From Alphaproteobacteria bacterium (GTDB lineage Bacteria; Pseudomonadota; Alphaproteobacteria; JACZXZ01), in the NCBI GenBank assembly GCA_035625915.1, contig DASPOR010000035.1:1-37671 (forward strand): a DNA stretch of 37,671 nt, written 5' to 3'. Each line of letters begins with the position of its first letter. Position 1 is the stretch's first letter. Below, one piece after another: positions 1-9,006 of this stretch. The notes below the pieces were generated by a model. That model ran no database searches and was not told where the DNA came from. It was given only the letters and a program-made list of their open reading frames with translations. The position numbers were made by a program, and so were the translations under genes.

Positions 1-63
1 ATGACATCCCCCGTTGTCCCCTGCCCCCCCGAAACCGGACGGTAAACTGCGGGAAGCTCTCGA

Positions 64-243
64 TCAGAACAGCGCCATAACAAGAAGTTCAATTTCGTCG
101 TGGGGCGTTAGGCACACAATGCGATCTATTCTGTTGCGAACGATCTCCTCTTCCGCATCGGTGAACGGCGTATGTCGTCCGGGCATGTCGCAGAGGAAGG
201 GTCGACCTGGGATAAGCGCTGGCAAACGAACCGCTCGAAACAT
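64..243 (-). pseudogene. possible remnant of a dual-specificity-phosphatase-like gene
   Basis: Read on the minus strand from the ATG at 243, the peptide contains PGRPFLCDMPGRHTPF and then IDRIVCLTPHDEI. This resembles the N-terminal third of a small bacterial protein-phosphatase-like family (PGR-x-L-x-x-MPGR, then a V-C-L-x-P-x-x-E-I strand). The frame stops at 64. In the frame two bases on, a stretch SCYGAVLIESFPQFTVRF could be the continuation, which would mean at least one frameshift, and the catalytic Cys-loop is not present before the window edge. It lies head to head with the acyl-CoA synthetase gene. The resemblance is from memory of the family and is weak; it may be chance. Confidence 0.3.
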
Positions 244-416
244 TGCCGTTGAGGCACCCAAGCGCGCGAGTGGAAAAAAGGCGTGAACAATGCATTTACT
301 GGTAAAATTGGCTACGTCACGGGCACCGGACTGCGCGCCGTCCAAAAATCCACTTAGGACTTTACCTCGGAAGTGCTGACATCGGGGCCCGAAAAATAAC
401 GACAAGGGAGGAACCG

Positions 417-2507
417 TTGGCGGCAGTCGAACACACCTTGCGCCCGCTCTTCGAGCCGAGTTCGATCGTTCTCCTCGGCGCCTCGACCGACGCAACGAAA
501 CTCGGAAGTCGCTCGCTCCATAACCTGAAGGAACGATTTCGCGGCCGGTATTACGCTGTCCATCCGCGAGCCAACGAAATCGGCGGCGTGCGAACGTATC
601 CGAATGTCTCGGCACTGCCCGAAGCGCCGGAGCTTGCGATCATCGCGGTCCCAGCCGCTGGTGTTACGGAGGCGGTAGAGGCTTGCGCCGGCAGGGGTGT
701 GCGCGCGGCCGTGCTTTACAGTTCGGGCTTCGCGGAACTTGGCGGGGCTGGAGCGGCGATGCAGGAGCGCCTTGCCCTAATCGCCCGACATTCCGGCATG
801 CGCCTTCTCGGTCCCAATTGCATGGGGTATCTCAACGTTCACGCCGGCACATACGCGAGCTTCTCGACGGAGACGACGCACGGCGGCCTTGCTCCTGGTG
901 GCGTCGGAATCGTCAGCCAAAGTGGCGCGATCGGGACGCTGAGCCTCGCCCTTGTCCGCGAGCGCGGCCTTGGTATCAGTTATTGGATTACAACCGGGAA
1001 TCAATGCGACGTGGATTTCTCCGAGTGCCTCGCTTTTCTCGCCGAGGACGACCGTACCAAGGTTATCGTTGCCGGATTGGAAGGCTGCCGCGACGGGGAG
1101 ATGTTCCGTGCCGCCCTGCAGACAGCCCACGCGCGCCGCAAGCCCGTTCTCATGCTGAAGATCGGCCGCACTGGGGTGGGCGCGGAAGCCATTGTGTCCC
1201 ACACAGGGGCACTCGCGGGGAACGACGCCGTCTACGACACAGTTTTCAAAGCCTATGGCGTTTTTCGGGGCGACAGTTTCGCCAGAGTTCTCGACGTGGC
1301 GCAAGTGTGTGTGGCAGGGCGCTATCCCAGCAACCGCCGCCTGGGCATCGTCACGATCTCAGGCGGGGTCGGCGTGATGATGGCAGACGAGGCAATTGCG
1401 CGCGGGCTCGACGTCGCGCGCCTACCAGCCACGGGGCGGAACCGACTAAAGGAGTTTTTGCCACTTGCGGGGGTCCGTAATCCAGTCGACGCCACAACGG
1501 TGCTGTTGACCGATCCACCGCTCATTCGCCGCTTTCTCGACGAAATACTGAGTTCAGGCGGCTATGGTGCGGTAGCGGTATTCCTCGCGACGTTGGGCCT
1601 AAACCGCCACGGCGTCGAGCGCGCGCTGGCCGCTCTCGTGGGTCTCGAGGAAGTCGCGCGCGGGCGGCCGATCGTGTTCGTGATGGCATACACCGCCGAG
1701 ACAAAGGCCATGGTCGAGAAGGCGGGATATCCCGTGTTCGATGAACCAATACGGGCAGTCGGTGGTATTGCTGCACTCCACCATCTCGCCGAAAGCTGGC
1801 GCAAATCCGTGCCGAAATCATCGCGGAAAACCTTTGCGCCATCCTTACCGGCAGCAGTCCTGACTGAGCATCAGGCCCTCGCCGCCCTCGGGAAAGCGGG
1901 AATTCCGGTTGTGCCGTCGCGATTGGCAGTCTCGCGGGCGGAGGCGGAGCGCGCCGCAGCGTCTTTCGGCTTTCCCGTGGTACTCAAGATCAGTTCGCCA
2001 GATATCGCTCACAAATCCGAAGTCGAGGGTGTCGTTCTCAATCTCGGAAGCCGGCGCGCAGTTGGGAAGGCCTTCGGCGAGATTATCGCGCGAGTCAGGC
2101 GGCGCGCACCGCATGCCCGCCTCCATGGCGTGCTCGTTGCGCCGATGGTGTCAGGCGGGGTTGAGACTATTATCGGCGTAAAGCGCGATCCAGTTTTCGG
2201 CCCTTTTGTTATGTTCGGCCTTGGCGGCGTCTTCGTCGAGCAGCTCAAGGATATAACGCTCCGGCTGGCTCCGATCGGCATCGCCGAGGCCAGGCGGATG
2301 ATCCGCGAGGTAAGGGGGTTTCCAATCCTCACTGGCGCGCGCGGCCGCATGCCGTTTGACATGCAGGCCCTCGCAGGTGCGATCGTCGCTCTTTCGAGGT
2401 TGGCCTACGCGAACGCCAGGACGATCGAGAGCATCGACATCAACCCCTTCATGGTATTGCCAAAAGGTGCTAAGGCGCTTGACGCGCTCATTGTGCCGCG
2501 CCGGTAG
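417..2507 (+). CDS. acyl-CoA synthetase (NDP-forming), acetate-CoA ligase-like
   Basis: This 696-residue protein has the order of a fused ADP-forming acyl-CoA synthetase, an enzyme type that makes or cleaves an acyl-CoA with ATP/ADP. A CoA-binding Rossmann domain comes first (about 10-110, with VLLGASTD), then the succinyl-CoA-ligase-like domains (GIVSQSGA, and VSHTGALAG where His262 should be the phosphorylated histidine), and finally an ATP-grasp domain from about 485 (FPVVLKISSPDIAHKSEVEG). The start is TTG at 417 because AGGGAGG lies just upstream (404-410). It is a single gene: upstream is a gene remnant on the other strand, downstream the agmatinase gene converges on it. Related proteins act on acetate, aryl acids, or in CoA transfer from pimelate or citrate, so the acyl substrate is open. 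Family assignment is firm. Confidence 0.9.
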   Translation: MAAVEHTLRPLFEPSSIVLLGASTDATKLGSRSLHNLKERFRGRYYAVHPRANEIGGVRTYPNVSALPEAPELAIIAVPAAGVTEAVEACAGRGVRAAVLYSSGFAELGGAGAAMQERLALIARHSGMRLLGPNCMGYLNVHAGTYASFSTETTHGGLAPGGVGIVSQSGAIGTLSLALVRERGLGISYWITTGNQCDVDFSECLAFLAEDDRTKVIVAGLEGCRDGEMFRAALQTAHARRKPVLMLKIGRTGVGAEAIVSHTGALAGNDAVYDTVFKAYGVFRGDSFARVLDVAQVCVAGRYPSNRRLGIVTISGGVGVMMADEAIARGLDVARLPATGRNRLKEFLPLAGVRNPVDATTVLLTDPPLIRRFLDEILSSGGYGAVAVFLATLGLNRHGVERALAALVGLEEVARGRPIVFVMAYTAETKAMVEKAGYPVFDEPIRAVGGIAALHHLAESWRKSVPKSSRKTFAPSLPAAVLTEHQALAALGKAGIPVVPSRLAVSRAEAERAAASFGFPVVLKISSPDIAHKSEVEGVVLNLGSRRAVGKAFGEIIARVRRRAPHARLHGVLVAPMVSGGVETIIGVKRDPVFGPFVMFGLGGVFVEQLKDITLRLAPIGIAEARRMIREVRGFPILTGARGRMPFDMQALAGAIVALSRLAYANARTIESIDINPFMVLPKGAKALDALIVPRR

Positions 2508-2635
2508 GCTTTGTCTGAAGGGCGCCATAATCAGAACTTCGTTGCCTCGAAACTGGGCCGCAGAAGCCTACCTCGTGCGCGTGCCTGGTCGCGGAACTCG
2601 TCATCGCGGAGCGGAACGGGGTTTGCCGGAGATGG

Positions 2636-3634
2636 TCAGCGCAACCGGTCCGCCACGAGGCTAATGATCTCGAACATGATGGTCGACGCGACGTGCGCCG
2701 TCTGCTTGTTGGGAGAATCTTTCGTCGGCATCAGACACATCACGTCGCCGCCGATCAGGTCGAACCCCCTCACGCAGCGTAGCAGACGCAGGACCTCGTC
2801 CATGCGGAAGCCCTCCACGCCGACCTCCAGATTCGCGACGGCGGGAGCGACGGTCGCATCGAGGCAGTCCAAATCAAAGGTGATGTAAAGTGGGGTGTCC
2901 TTGCCGATGCGGTCGCGGATTATGCGTATCGTTTCCTCGGGTCCGATCTCGCGGTAACGCTCCATCGTGATCATCTCGTAGCCGAGTTCCACGCTGGGCT
3001 TGCGCCAATCTAGCGTGCGCGGGTTGCCGCGCATGCCTATCTGCACGCTGCGCGTCGCATCGATGTAACCGTCGCGGACGAGATAAGCCGCCCAATGAGC
3101 GGCCGACTTGACCGCACCCAGGAAGTGCGGGATCTGCTCATAGGCGTCGGTGTGCGCATCGAAGTGCAGGAACGCGGCTTTGCGCCCTCCGGTTAGCCTC
3201 GCACCTTGACCCGCGATTGCCTGCATGATGCCGCCAGTCACTGAGTGATCGCCACCTACAGACACGGGTCTGGCGCCGGCCGCATCGATGCGGCGGTAAA
3301 ATTGAGTGATGCGCTCTATGCACGCTTCATTGTCGTTGGCTTCGGGTACGGGCACGTCACCGAGATCGCGGATACGGCACGCCTTCCAGGGATCGAGTTC
3401 GAGCGCCATGTTCACCCGGCGCGCCATCGCGGAGACGTCACGCACCGCGCGGGGCCCCAGGTGCTGGTCGCGCTCAGTCGTGCCATTGCCGGTGGAATGC
3501 GGGACCCCAACGAGGGCGACATCGCAGCCGCGCGGATCGCGCTCGATCGGACAGCGGAAGAAAGTGGGAATATCCCACCAATAGAGCCCCTCGAGCATCA
3601 TTTGGTCACTGGGGGAAAGCTCCATTCCGGTCAT
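2636..3634 (-). CDS. agmatinase / ureohydrolase family protein
   Basis: This 332-residue protein belongs to the arginase-agmatinase superfamily, binuclear manganese enzymes that release urea from a guanidino substrate. The metal ligands are all visible: His130 in GGDHS, Asp159, His161 and Asp163 in FDAHTD, and Asp254 and Asp256 in FDLDCLD. The stretch after the last motif (ATVAPAVANLE) differs from the usual DP-x-x-APGT of SpeB, so the substrate could be another guanidino acid or amine. I start it at the ATG at 3634 because AGGAG lies seven bases upstream; a longer frame to 3682 has no such site. It converges on the acyl-CoA synthetase gene. The next gene upstream on the same strand is the amine-dehydrogenase-like flavoprotein, 443 bases away. 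Confidence 0.88.
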   Translation of the reverse strand: MTGMELSPSDQMMLEGLYWWDIPTFFRCPIERDPRGCDVALVGVPHSTGNGTTERDQHLGPRAVRDVSAMARRVNMALELDPWKACRIRDLGDVPVPEANDNEACIERITQFYRRIDAAGARPVSVGGDHSVTGGIMQAIAGQGARLTGGRKAAFLHFDAHTDAYEQIPHFLGAVKSAAHWAAYLVRDGYIDATRSVQIGMRGNPRTLDWRKPSVELGYEMITMERYREIGPEETIRIIRDRIGKDTPLYITFDLDCLDATVAPAVANLEVGVEGFRMDEVLRLLRCVRGFDLIGGDVMCLMPTKDSPNKQTAHVASTIMFEIISLVADRLR

Positions 3635-4077
3635 GGCATTGCTCCTCTTGGGTTTGTGCGCAAATCGACCTGAAATTACCAAGCGGCGATCTTAACTGCA
3701 CCAGCGCCAGATTTGACCTCGCCAATCCGAATTCTAGGACAGCCACCCCTATAGGAAAGCGCGCCGCAAGCTTTGGGGACTCGGAGCGGGGCAAGGATCA
3801 CTTCTACAGGCTTAGATGCCTCTCTTCGGCACCGCAAGCATGCGCCAACTCAGCCTTGCCGGCAAAAGAGAAGACCCCTAACCGTTAGGGAGACAGGGCT
3901 AGGCAGGTTACCAAGTCCTGGAGGGGCCGCTGTTTTGCACGCCCGCGACCGGCCTGTGAACCAGAAGAGTAGATCACACCATTCCGTTTGATTGCATTTG
4001 ACAGGCCACAAATGTTCACAAATTCGGGGCCGCTCAGAAATAGTTCATTCATCATGGTGACGTCCTTCCGATAGCCA
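3635..4077. other. 443-base intergenic region with one inverted repeat
   Basis: I see no gene here. The stretch lies upstream of the ureohydrolase gene and downstream of the flavoprotein gene, both on the minus strand, so it should hold the ureohydrolase promoter. The only notable element is CCCTAAC-C-GTTAGGG at 3876-3890, a pair of inverted seven-base half-sites around one base. Confidence 0.5.
3876..3890. promoter_or_regulatory. inverted repeat, possible operator upstream of the ureohydrolase gene
   Basis: CCCTAAC and GTTAGGG are exact reverse complements separated by one base. The centre is too tight to form an RNA hairpin, so if functional it would be a protein-binding site on DNA. It sits about 240 bases upstream of the start at 3634. 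There is no local regulator gene to pair it with. Confidence 0.25.
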
Positions 4078-6150
4078 TTAGAAATCGGAGGCGAGCTCCA
4101 TGATTTCGCGATTGAAGGGGACCTCGTCTCTTTGTGATTCTGATTCCCCCAGGGTGCGAGCGAATCGGTGACCCGACCAAACAGCCTGAGCAATGGTGCT
4201 GGGACCATAACAGTCACCAATTCGGACGATTCTGCGGACCCCGCGATCCTCGAACTCAGGCTGCCGCGCGAGCAGGTCATAGTAGAGCGTGTCGGAAGGC
4301 ACGAGCGTCGTCACGAGCACGACGGACGCTGCCTCGATATGCCGCCTCGATCTCGTGTAGGTGTGTGATAGCGTGACATCGTTGGCGCCGATCTCATCGA
4401 CTGAATGTAGCGGCAGGATCTCGATGCCAAGCTCATGTAGCCGTGTTTGTATCCGGCCCTGCTCGAGAGTGAACTCAGTCCAAGCCGAAGCAACGGGCAT
4501 GCTGGTAACGAGCGTTACTTCGAGACCTCTTAGTCGGATTGCCTCGGCGAGCACGCCACCCATGTAGTAGTGATCGGTATCGTAAATCACTACCGGGCCT
4601 CTGATATCCGCCCCGGACATGATGTCATCTGGCGTGTAAACGCTGCTTCGATCACATCCGGGTAGCGGCTCAAAGTGTCCGCGCCCAATGCCGTCTTTTC
4701 GCCAAGTGGCACCGGTCGCGATCGCCACCAATGAAAAACCCATCTCGAGGACTTGGTCGGCGTCGAGCGGACTTTCACGAAATACATCAACGTTTCCCAT
4801 TTGTGAAATCTGGTAAGCTCGATAATCGCGTACACGACCCCAGCTGGACAGCCCCGGCAAGCGAGACTCACGCGCAACGCGCCCGCCGAGCTCTGGTCGT
4901 GCTTCTGCCAAAACAACCTCGTAGCCGCGTTTGCCCAGCGTCATGGCCGCCTCGAGTCCCGCGGGACCGGCGCCGATTACAAGAACGCGGTCCTCAGTCT
5001 CTCTTGGCGGAATTTTCTCGGGATGCCAGCCGCGCCGCCACTCTTCTCCGACGGTCGGGTTCTGAGTGCAACGCATCGGCACGTTGTTGTTTGAATAAGC
5101 AACGCAAATATTGCAGCCAATGCATTCCCGAATATCCTCGATGCGACCTTGTCGGATTTTTTCCGGCAGAAAGGGGTCGGCGATCGAGGGCCGCGCCGCG
5201 CCAATCATGTCAAACGTGCCGCTTTTAAGGAGGGAAACCATCCTATCAGGCGAGGTATAGCGCCCTACACCGACGACCGGCTTAGTCGTCATCCCCTTGA
5301 CAAACGCGACGTATGGTTCCTGGAAACCCTCCTCCGCGAAGCGCGCCGTGATAGAGTCGTTGTTCCAATCGCTGCAGTTGACGTCCCAAAGATCAGGAAG
5401 TTCAGCCAGCAGCGATACAATCTCTCGCCCCTCCTCGGCGTGCACGATGCCCTTCTCTCCCATTAGTTCGTCGACCGCAAGCCGTAGGATCACTGCACAA
5501 CTGTCACCGACCGCGTCTTTGGTATCAACGATCAACTCACGCAGAAGTCTCGTGCGGTTCATTAACGAGCCACCGTACTCGTCGGTGCGTCGATTGTGCC
5601 GCCGCCCCAAGAAATGCATCGCAATTGAAATATTGTGTCCTGCATAGACGATGACGCAGTCGTAACCAGTCTTCTTTGCACGAAGGGCAGCGTTGCGATG
5701 CCATCGACGAAGATCTCTTATGTCCTCCTTGTCCATAGCTCGCGCGTAACCCGGATAATAGGTCGCAGGCGCCTGCCCCGAGGGTGACATGGTCGACTCG
5801 CGACTGAGGAGATTCCGCCCATAGTAACCCATGTGCACAAGCTCGATTGCAGCAAGCGAATCATGCGCGTGAACCTCCTCCACCATGCGCGCCAAATAGG
5901 GAATGTCCCGGTCATCCCAAAGCCGGATCTCGCGAACGGTGTCACTCGTCCAGTGGATGTCGCATTGCTCCGTGCAGACGATAGCCCAACCACCCTCGGC
6001 TTTCGTCCCGCGCATTCTCGCCATGGAACTAGGAAAGCTGCGCCCCATGCCATTGCAATGCGGCGCCTGATAAAATCGATTGCGCGCGATCTTTGGCCCA
6101 ACTTTCAGTGGCTCAAATAGAATTGCGTAAGGATTTTCGGCATTTCCCAT
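4078..6150 (-). CDS. dimethylamine/trimethylamine-dehydrogenase-like iron-sulfur flavoprotein
   Basis: This 690-residue protein aligns end to end, from memory, with trimethylamine dehydrogenase and its histamine and dimethylamine relatives. These are soluble enzymes that oxidise an amine and pass electrons to ETF. An old-yellow-enzyme barrel (1-340) holds RNRFYQAPHC, where Cys32 matches the cysteine that binds FMN covalently. Four cysteines at 343, 346, 349 and 361 match the 4Fe-4S site. The second half holds a dinucleotide fold (VLVIGAGPAGLEAA, about 390) and a C-terminal nucleotide domain. The aromatic bowl that binds trimethylamine is not kept: Tyr60 corresponds to Gln62 and the Trp following the third cluster cysteine is absent. 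Gln at that site is known from dimethylamine dehydrogenase. The true substrate is therefore open. The ATG at 6150 has only a weak ribosome site. Confidence 0.88.
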   Translation of the reverse strand: MGNAENPYAILFEPLKVGPKIARNRFYQAPHCNGMGRSFPSSMARMRGTKAEGGWAIVCTEQCDIHWTSDTVREIRLWDDRDIPYLARMVEEVHAHDSLAAIELVHMGYYGRNLLSRESTMSPSGQAPATYYPGYARAMDKEDIRDLRRWHRNAALRAKKTGYDCVIVYAGHNISIAMHFLGRRHNRRTDEYGGSLMNRTRLLRELIVDTKDAVGDSCAVILRLAVDELMGEKGIVHAEEGREIVSLLAELPDLWDVNCSDWNNDSITARFAEEGFQEPYVAFVKGMTTKPVVGVGRYTSPDRMVSLLKSGTFDMIGAARPSIADPFLPEKIRQGRIEDIRECIGCNICVAYSNNNVPMRCTQNPTVGEEWRRGWHPEKIPPRETEDRVLVIGAGPAGLEAAMTLGKRGYEVVLAEARPELGGRVARESRLPGLSSWGRVRDYRAYQISQMGNVDVFRESPLDADQVLEMGFSLVAIATGATWRKDGIGRGHFEPLPGCDRSSVYTPDDIMSGADIRGPVVIYDTDHYYMGGVLAEAIRLRGLEVTLVTSMPVASAWTEFTLEQGRIQTRLHELGIEILPLHSVDEIGANDVTLSHTYTRSRRHIEAASVVLVTTLVPSDTLYYDLLARQPEFEDRGVRRIVRIGDCYGPSTIAQAVWSGHRFARTLGESESQRDEVPFNREIMELASDF

Positions 6151-6182
6151 GTCTTAACCCCATTCGCGCAACTTTGATGATT

Positions 6183-6216
6183 TGACCGTCCGACCCTGCA
6201 TCTAACCGCTCGGTCA
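6183..6216. promoter_or_regulatory. inverted repeat TGACCG...CGGTCA upstream of the flavoprotein gene
   Basis: The two six-base arms are exact reverse complements, separated by 22 bases, and lie 33 to 66 bases upstream of the ATG at 6150. The position suits an operator. No regulator gene lies nearby, and arms this short also occur by chance. Confidence 0.2.
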
Positions 6217-6248
6217 GAATCGCCGACTTACACTTCCCAGCACTCCAC

Positions 6249-6260
6249 TGATCATGATCA
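6249..6260. promoter_or_regulatory. 12-base perfect palindrome TGATCATGATCA
   Basis: The sequence equals its own reverse complement over twelve bases. It lies about 100 bases upstream of the flavoprotein start at 6150, where an activator or repressor site could be. Function is inferred from position and symmetry only. Confidence 0.25.
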
Positions 6261-6885
6261 CACTCGATCCTGACGTCGCAGTCACGGATGATCCAGGCGC
6301 CTCAACGCCCTCTCTTCCTCCTCCGGTCGCCAACAGCCAAGCGTAGGAGGTCTAGCCCGCAAGGATAGACGCCGGCAAGCTTGCTAATCGTTCTTGGATA
6401 GCAAGCCTAGCGCCAAGACTCGGGAGGAGCGTTCCAGCTACCTTGCCCTGCCACCGTCCGGTGCCACGGTGACAAGCGACTAGGTTGCCAAGAAGTTTGG
6501 AAGCACACTTCTGAGCGCAGTTCGTTACCCCCCAGTTGCCTCGACACAACTCGGGCCGTCACTGAGCCCGATTTCGACCTGGTGCCGCGCCTCCGCTCGC
6601 GGCAAATCCTTGTTCTTCGCGTCGCGACGGAACAGCGATGTCGTGAGTGCCTGCGCTGATTCGGTCTCGATCGGCCGCGCTTAGTCGCTGGGAAAAGCAG
6701 ATTGAGATATTTGTACACCAATAAACGGTGGAGTCCTCATGCGAAACTTATTCCTATGGATGTGAAGGCGGACACACCTTTTGGTAGGACGCGTCAGTAT
6801 AGTTTCAATCATAGCAATAACCTGAGATGACAGGAGCAGAGCGGCGATCGTCCAAGCAAGCGAAGCCTCGAGGGAGGTTTGAGCT

Positions 6886-8580
6886 ATGGATACGGATCAT
6901 GCGTACGAATGGTCATTCGCTGTCGTGCTGATCATCGTGTACGCCCATAGCCGCTTTACGACGCCGGCGACGGCACGCTGTTCGACGACAAGGGCACAGT
7001 TTTACTTCGCGGAAATTTCCTATGTTGTTTGCAGCCTGCTTTTGCTGGTGTTGTTGTCCGGCGTCATCGTGACTTCGCCTCCGGTAATCAATTCGATCGA
7101 AGCGGATGGCCTCGATCAGATAGCGAAGGAACTTGAGAAACTTCCGGCACCCCTTGTTGCCGCCCTCGTAATGACCACCCTCCTTCCTTATTTCCCCGTC
7201 GTGTCAGATATCGACAAGTTCCTGCTAAATTTCTTTCGCGAGATCGGAAATATTCCGGTCGAAGTCCGTCGACTTGCCGCATTCCTGCGCACTACCACTC
7301 TCGACAGCACGGCGATGGCAGCGACGGTGCGCGAAAGTCCCAATTATCTAAAGGCGCGCGTCGATTCGCCGGATGACTTGCAAGCATTTCTAGAGGGAAA
7401 TGAGCCCGGCCAACCCGAATATGCTTTCAACCGGGTTCTTTACATCGCCTTGCGCTTAAAGCACTGGGAAGAAGACGAAAAACTCGGCCGCGCATGCGTC
7501 CTGTTTCGCGAGAAATTCGACCAGATCTTCAAACGGCTCGACGAACTCATTGGATTGGCGAACCACTTTATCTCTATCCTTCGAAGTCCGACAGGCAAGA
7601 GAGGGTTAACCGCACGGTCCCACAAAGAGCTGCGCCGAATCATTCTCGCCAATTGCGAAGAGCTCAACTACGAAATTTGTGACTTCCTTGCGCAAGGTAT
7701 CCTGCAGTGCGCTCGCACTCGGCGGGAGCGCTTGCGCATGATCCGTGAGATGGGCTTTACGACGATCGAACGGATTCGTGCCGAAATTAGCCCGACCAAG
7801 ATAATTTCTCTGGTGGCTATCGTTTTTTTGATCCTCTTTTTTGGAATCTCTATCATCGGAGCACTACTTGGACATACGAGCAATGGACTGGGGCTGCGTC
7901 TCTTTATGTCCCTGATGGTTTCGATGAACTATGGCGCAGCAATATACTTTGCGATCACGCCCAAGAGGCTTTGGGACTTTGCCAATATCCATAAGGTCGG
8001 CATGCGGCCGGTGATCGGTTATATCGTGTCGGGACTCCTGGCGGTTGCCGCGGCGGTGGTTATCAGCTTCATATTCAGGGCGGTCCTATTCTTGAGTTTC
8101 GAGGGGTCCTTATACAGTTTTCTGTTCTCATTTCCGTGGCTCGGGATGTCATTCGTGACTGCGGTGACAATCGCGTTCTTGGTCGACGACTTTGCAATTT
8201 ATCCGGAGCGAGCACCCAAAGGACTGCGATATTGGGAGAGCTTGGCGGCGGGTGTCATGCTGGCAAGTGCTGCATGGTACGTCTCTTTGGCCTTGGTTCA
8301 GGCGAGAGAATGGATCAACTCGCTAGCCTTGGCGAATGTGGAACTGGCCTGGAGAGCCATGGATTGGCGCAACCAGATTTGGCCACACCATGCGCCGCAA
8401 TCAGGGCCGCCCTCGTGGGTAATGCTCTGCTCGATCGCCTTCACGATCGGCATTGTCCTCGGGTTTGAAATCCCCCATTGGCACCGCAACCATAGTCGCG
8501 TGGCGGACAGCGCTGAGCCGTCGAAATCCGCCCCTACTGGTAACTTCATCCGGAACGGCTTGAGGCAAGGGATGGGGTAA
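6886..8580 (+). CDS. polytopic membrane protein of unknown function
   Basis: I do not recognise a characterised family. The 564-residue protein has three hydrophobic stretches in the first 120 residues (about 10-25, 45-65 and 90-115). A long soluble, charged and probably helical region follows (about 120-305, rich in Arg, Glu and Leu). Six more likely membrane segments come between about 307 and 540, starting with IISLVAIVFLILFFGISIIG. The tail after 545 is hydrophilic. The ATG at 6886 has GGGAGG nine bases upstream, so start and expression look real. It is flanked by long non-coding gaps and is not part of an operon. The split layout, a large cytoplasmic helical domain between two membrane blocks, would suit a sensor or a scaffold, but that is a guess. 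Confidence 0.75.
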   Translation: MDTDHAYEWSFAVVLIIVYAHSRFTTPATARCSTTRAQFYFAEISYVVCSLLLLVLLSGVIVTSPPVINSIEADGLDQIAKELEKLPAPLVAALVMTTLLPYFPVVSDIDKFLLNFFREIGNIPVEVRRLAAFLRTTTLDSTAMAATVRESPNYLKARVDSPDDLQAFLEGNEPGQPEYAFNRVLYIALRLKHWEEDEKLGRACVLFREKFDQIFKRLDELIGLANHFISILRSPTGKRGLTARSHKELRRIILANCEELNYEICDFLAQGILQCARTRRERLRMIREMGFTTIERIRAEISPTKIISLVAIVFLILFFGISIIGALLGHTSNGLGLRLFMSLMVSMNYGAAIYFAITPKRLWDFANIHKVGMRPVIGYIVSGLLAVAAAVVISFIFRAVLFLSFEGSLYSFLFSFPWLGMSFVTAVTIAFLVDDFAIYPERAPKGLRYWESLAAGVMLASAAWYVSLALVQAREWINSLALANVELAWRAMDWRNQIWPHHAPQSGPPSWVMLCSIAFTIGIVLGFEIPHWHRNHSRVADSAEPSKSAPTGNFIRNGLRQGMG

Positions 8581-9006
8581 ATTGATGTGCGACGATCGAA
8601 GGTCAGAAGAGCTTGGTGTAGCTCGTAGGTTCTCTGGCCGCCTTGAAGGGGCAATTCGCAGGCTTTAGCCGCGATTGTGCGCGGACTTTGGCTGGGATCG
8701 AAGAGCACGGGAATTCATTCGGGGCGGAATAAGTGATCCGTATCTACATGCCCGAATGCAACCGTCATGGGGCACGTCTTGCAGAGTAGATGACCGCAGG
8801 GCGGCTGAGGGGGGATGCACCCCGTGGATCCTCGCCCACGTGCGCAGCCCGGCATACTTCCAATTTCCGCAGCCAGGACTCTACGGCTGGTGAGACAGAG
8901 CTGCCGCGGTTTCCGATATTCACCTAATCCCGGACTCTCGCTCATATTGCCGGTCGACCTGCGGCGCCCCACTACCACGCGACACATTGGGCGCGTCCGC
9001 GCGGGT
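8581..9006. other. 426-base non-coding stretch between convergent genes
   Basis: It lies between the stop of the membrane-protein gene and the stop of the OmpA-domain gene. Open frames exist on both strands, but none has a ribosome site or a recognisable product. I see no clear terminator hairpin. Confidence 0.45.

Larger units (their letters stand above)
6151..6885. other. 735-base intergenic region between divergent genes
   Basis: I could not recognise a gene on either strand; the short open frames here look like chance frames. It separates the flavoprotein gene (leftward) from the membrane-protein gene (rightward) and must hold both promoters. Two symmetric elements lie near the flavoprotein start: a 12-base palindrome at 6249-6260 and an inverted TGACCG/CGGTCA pair at 6183-6216. 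Confidence 0.5.

Noticed and set aside
6407-6721. 104-codon minus-strand frame in the 735-base gap
   Set aside because: Arg- and Ser-rich peptide typical of chance frames in GC-rich DNA; no ribosome site and no family resemblance.
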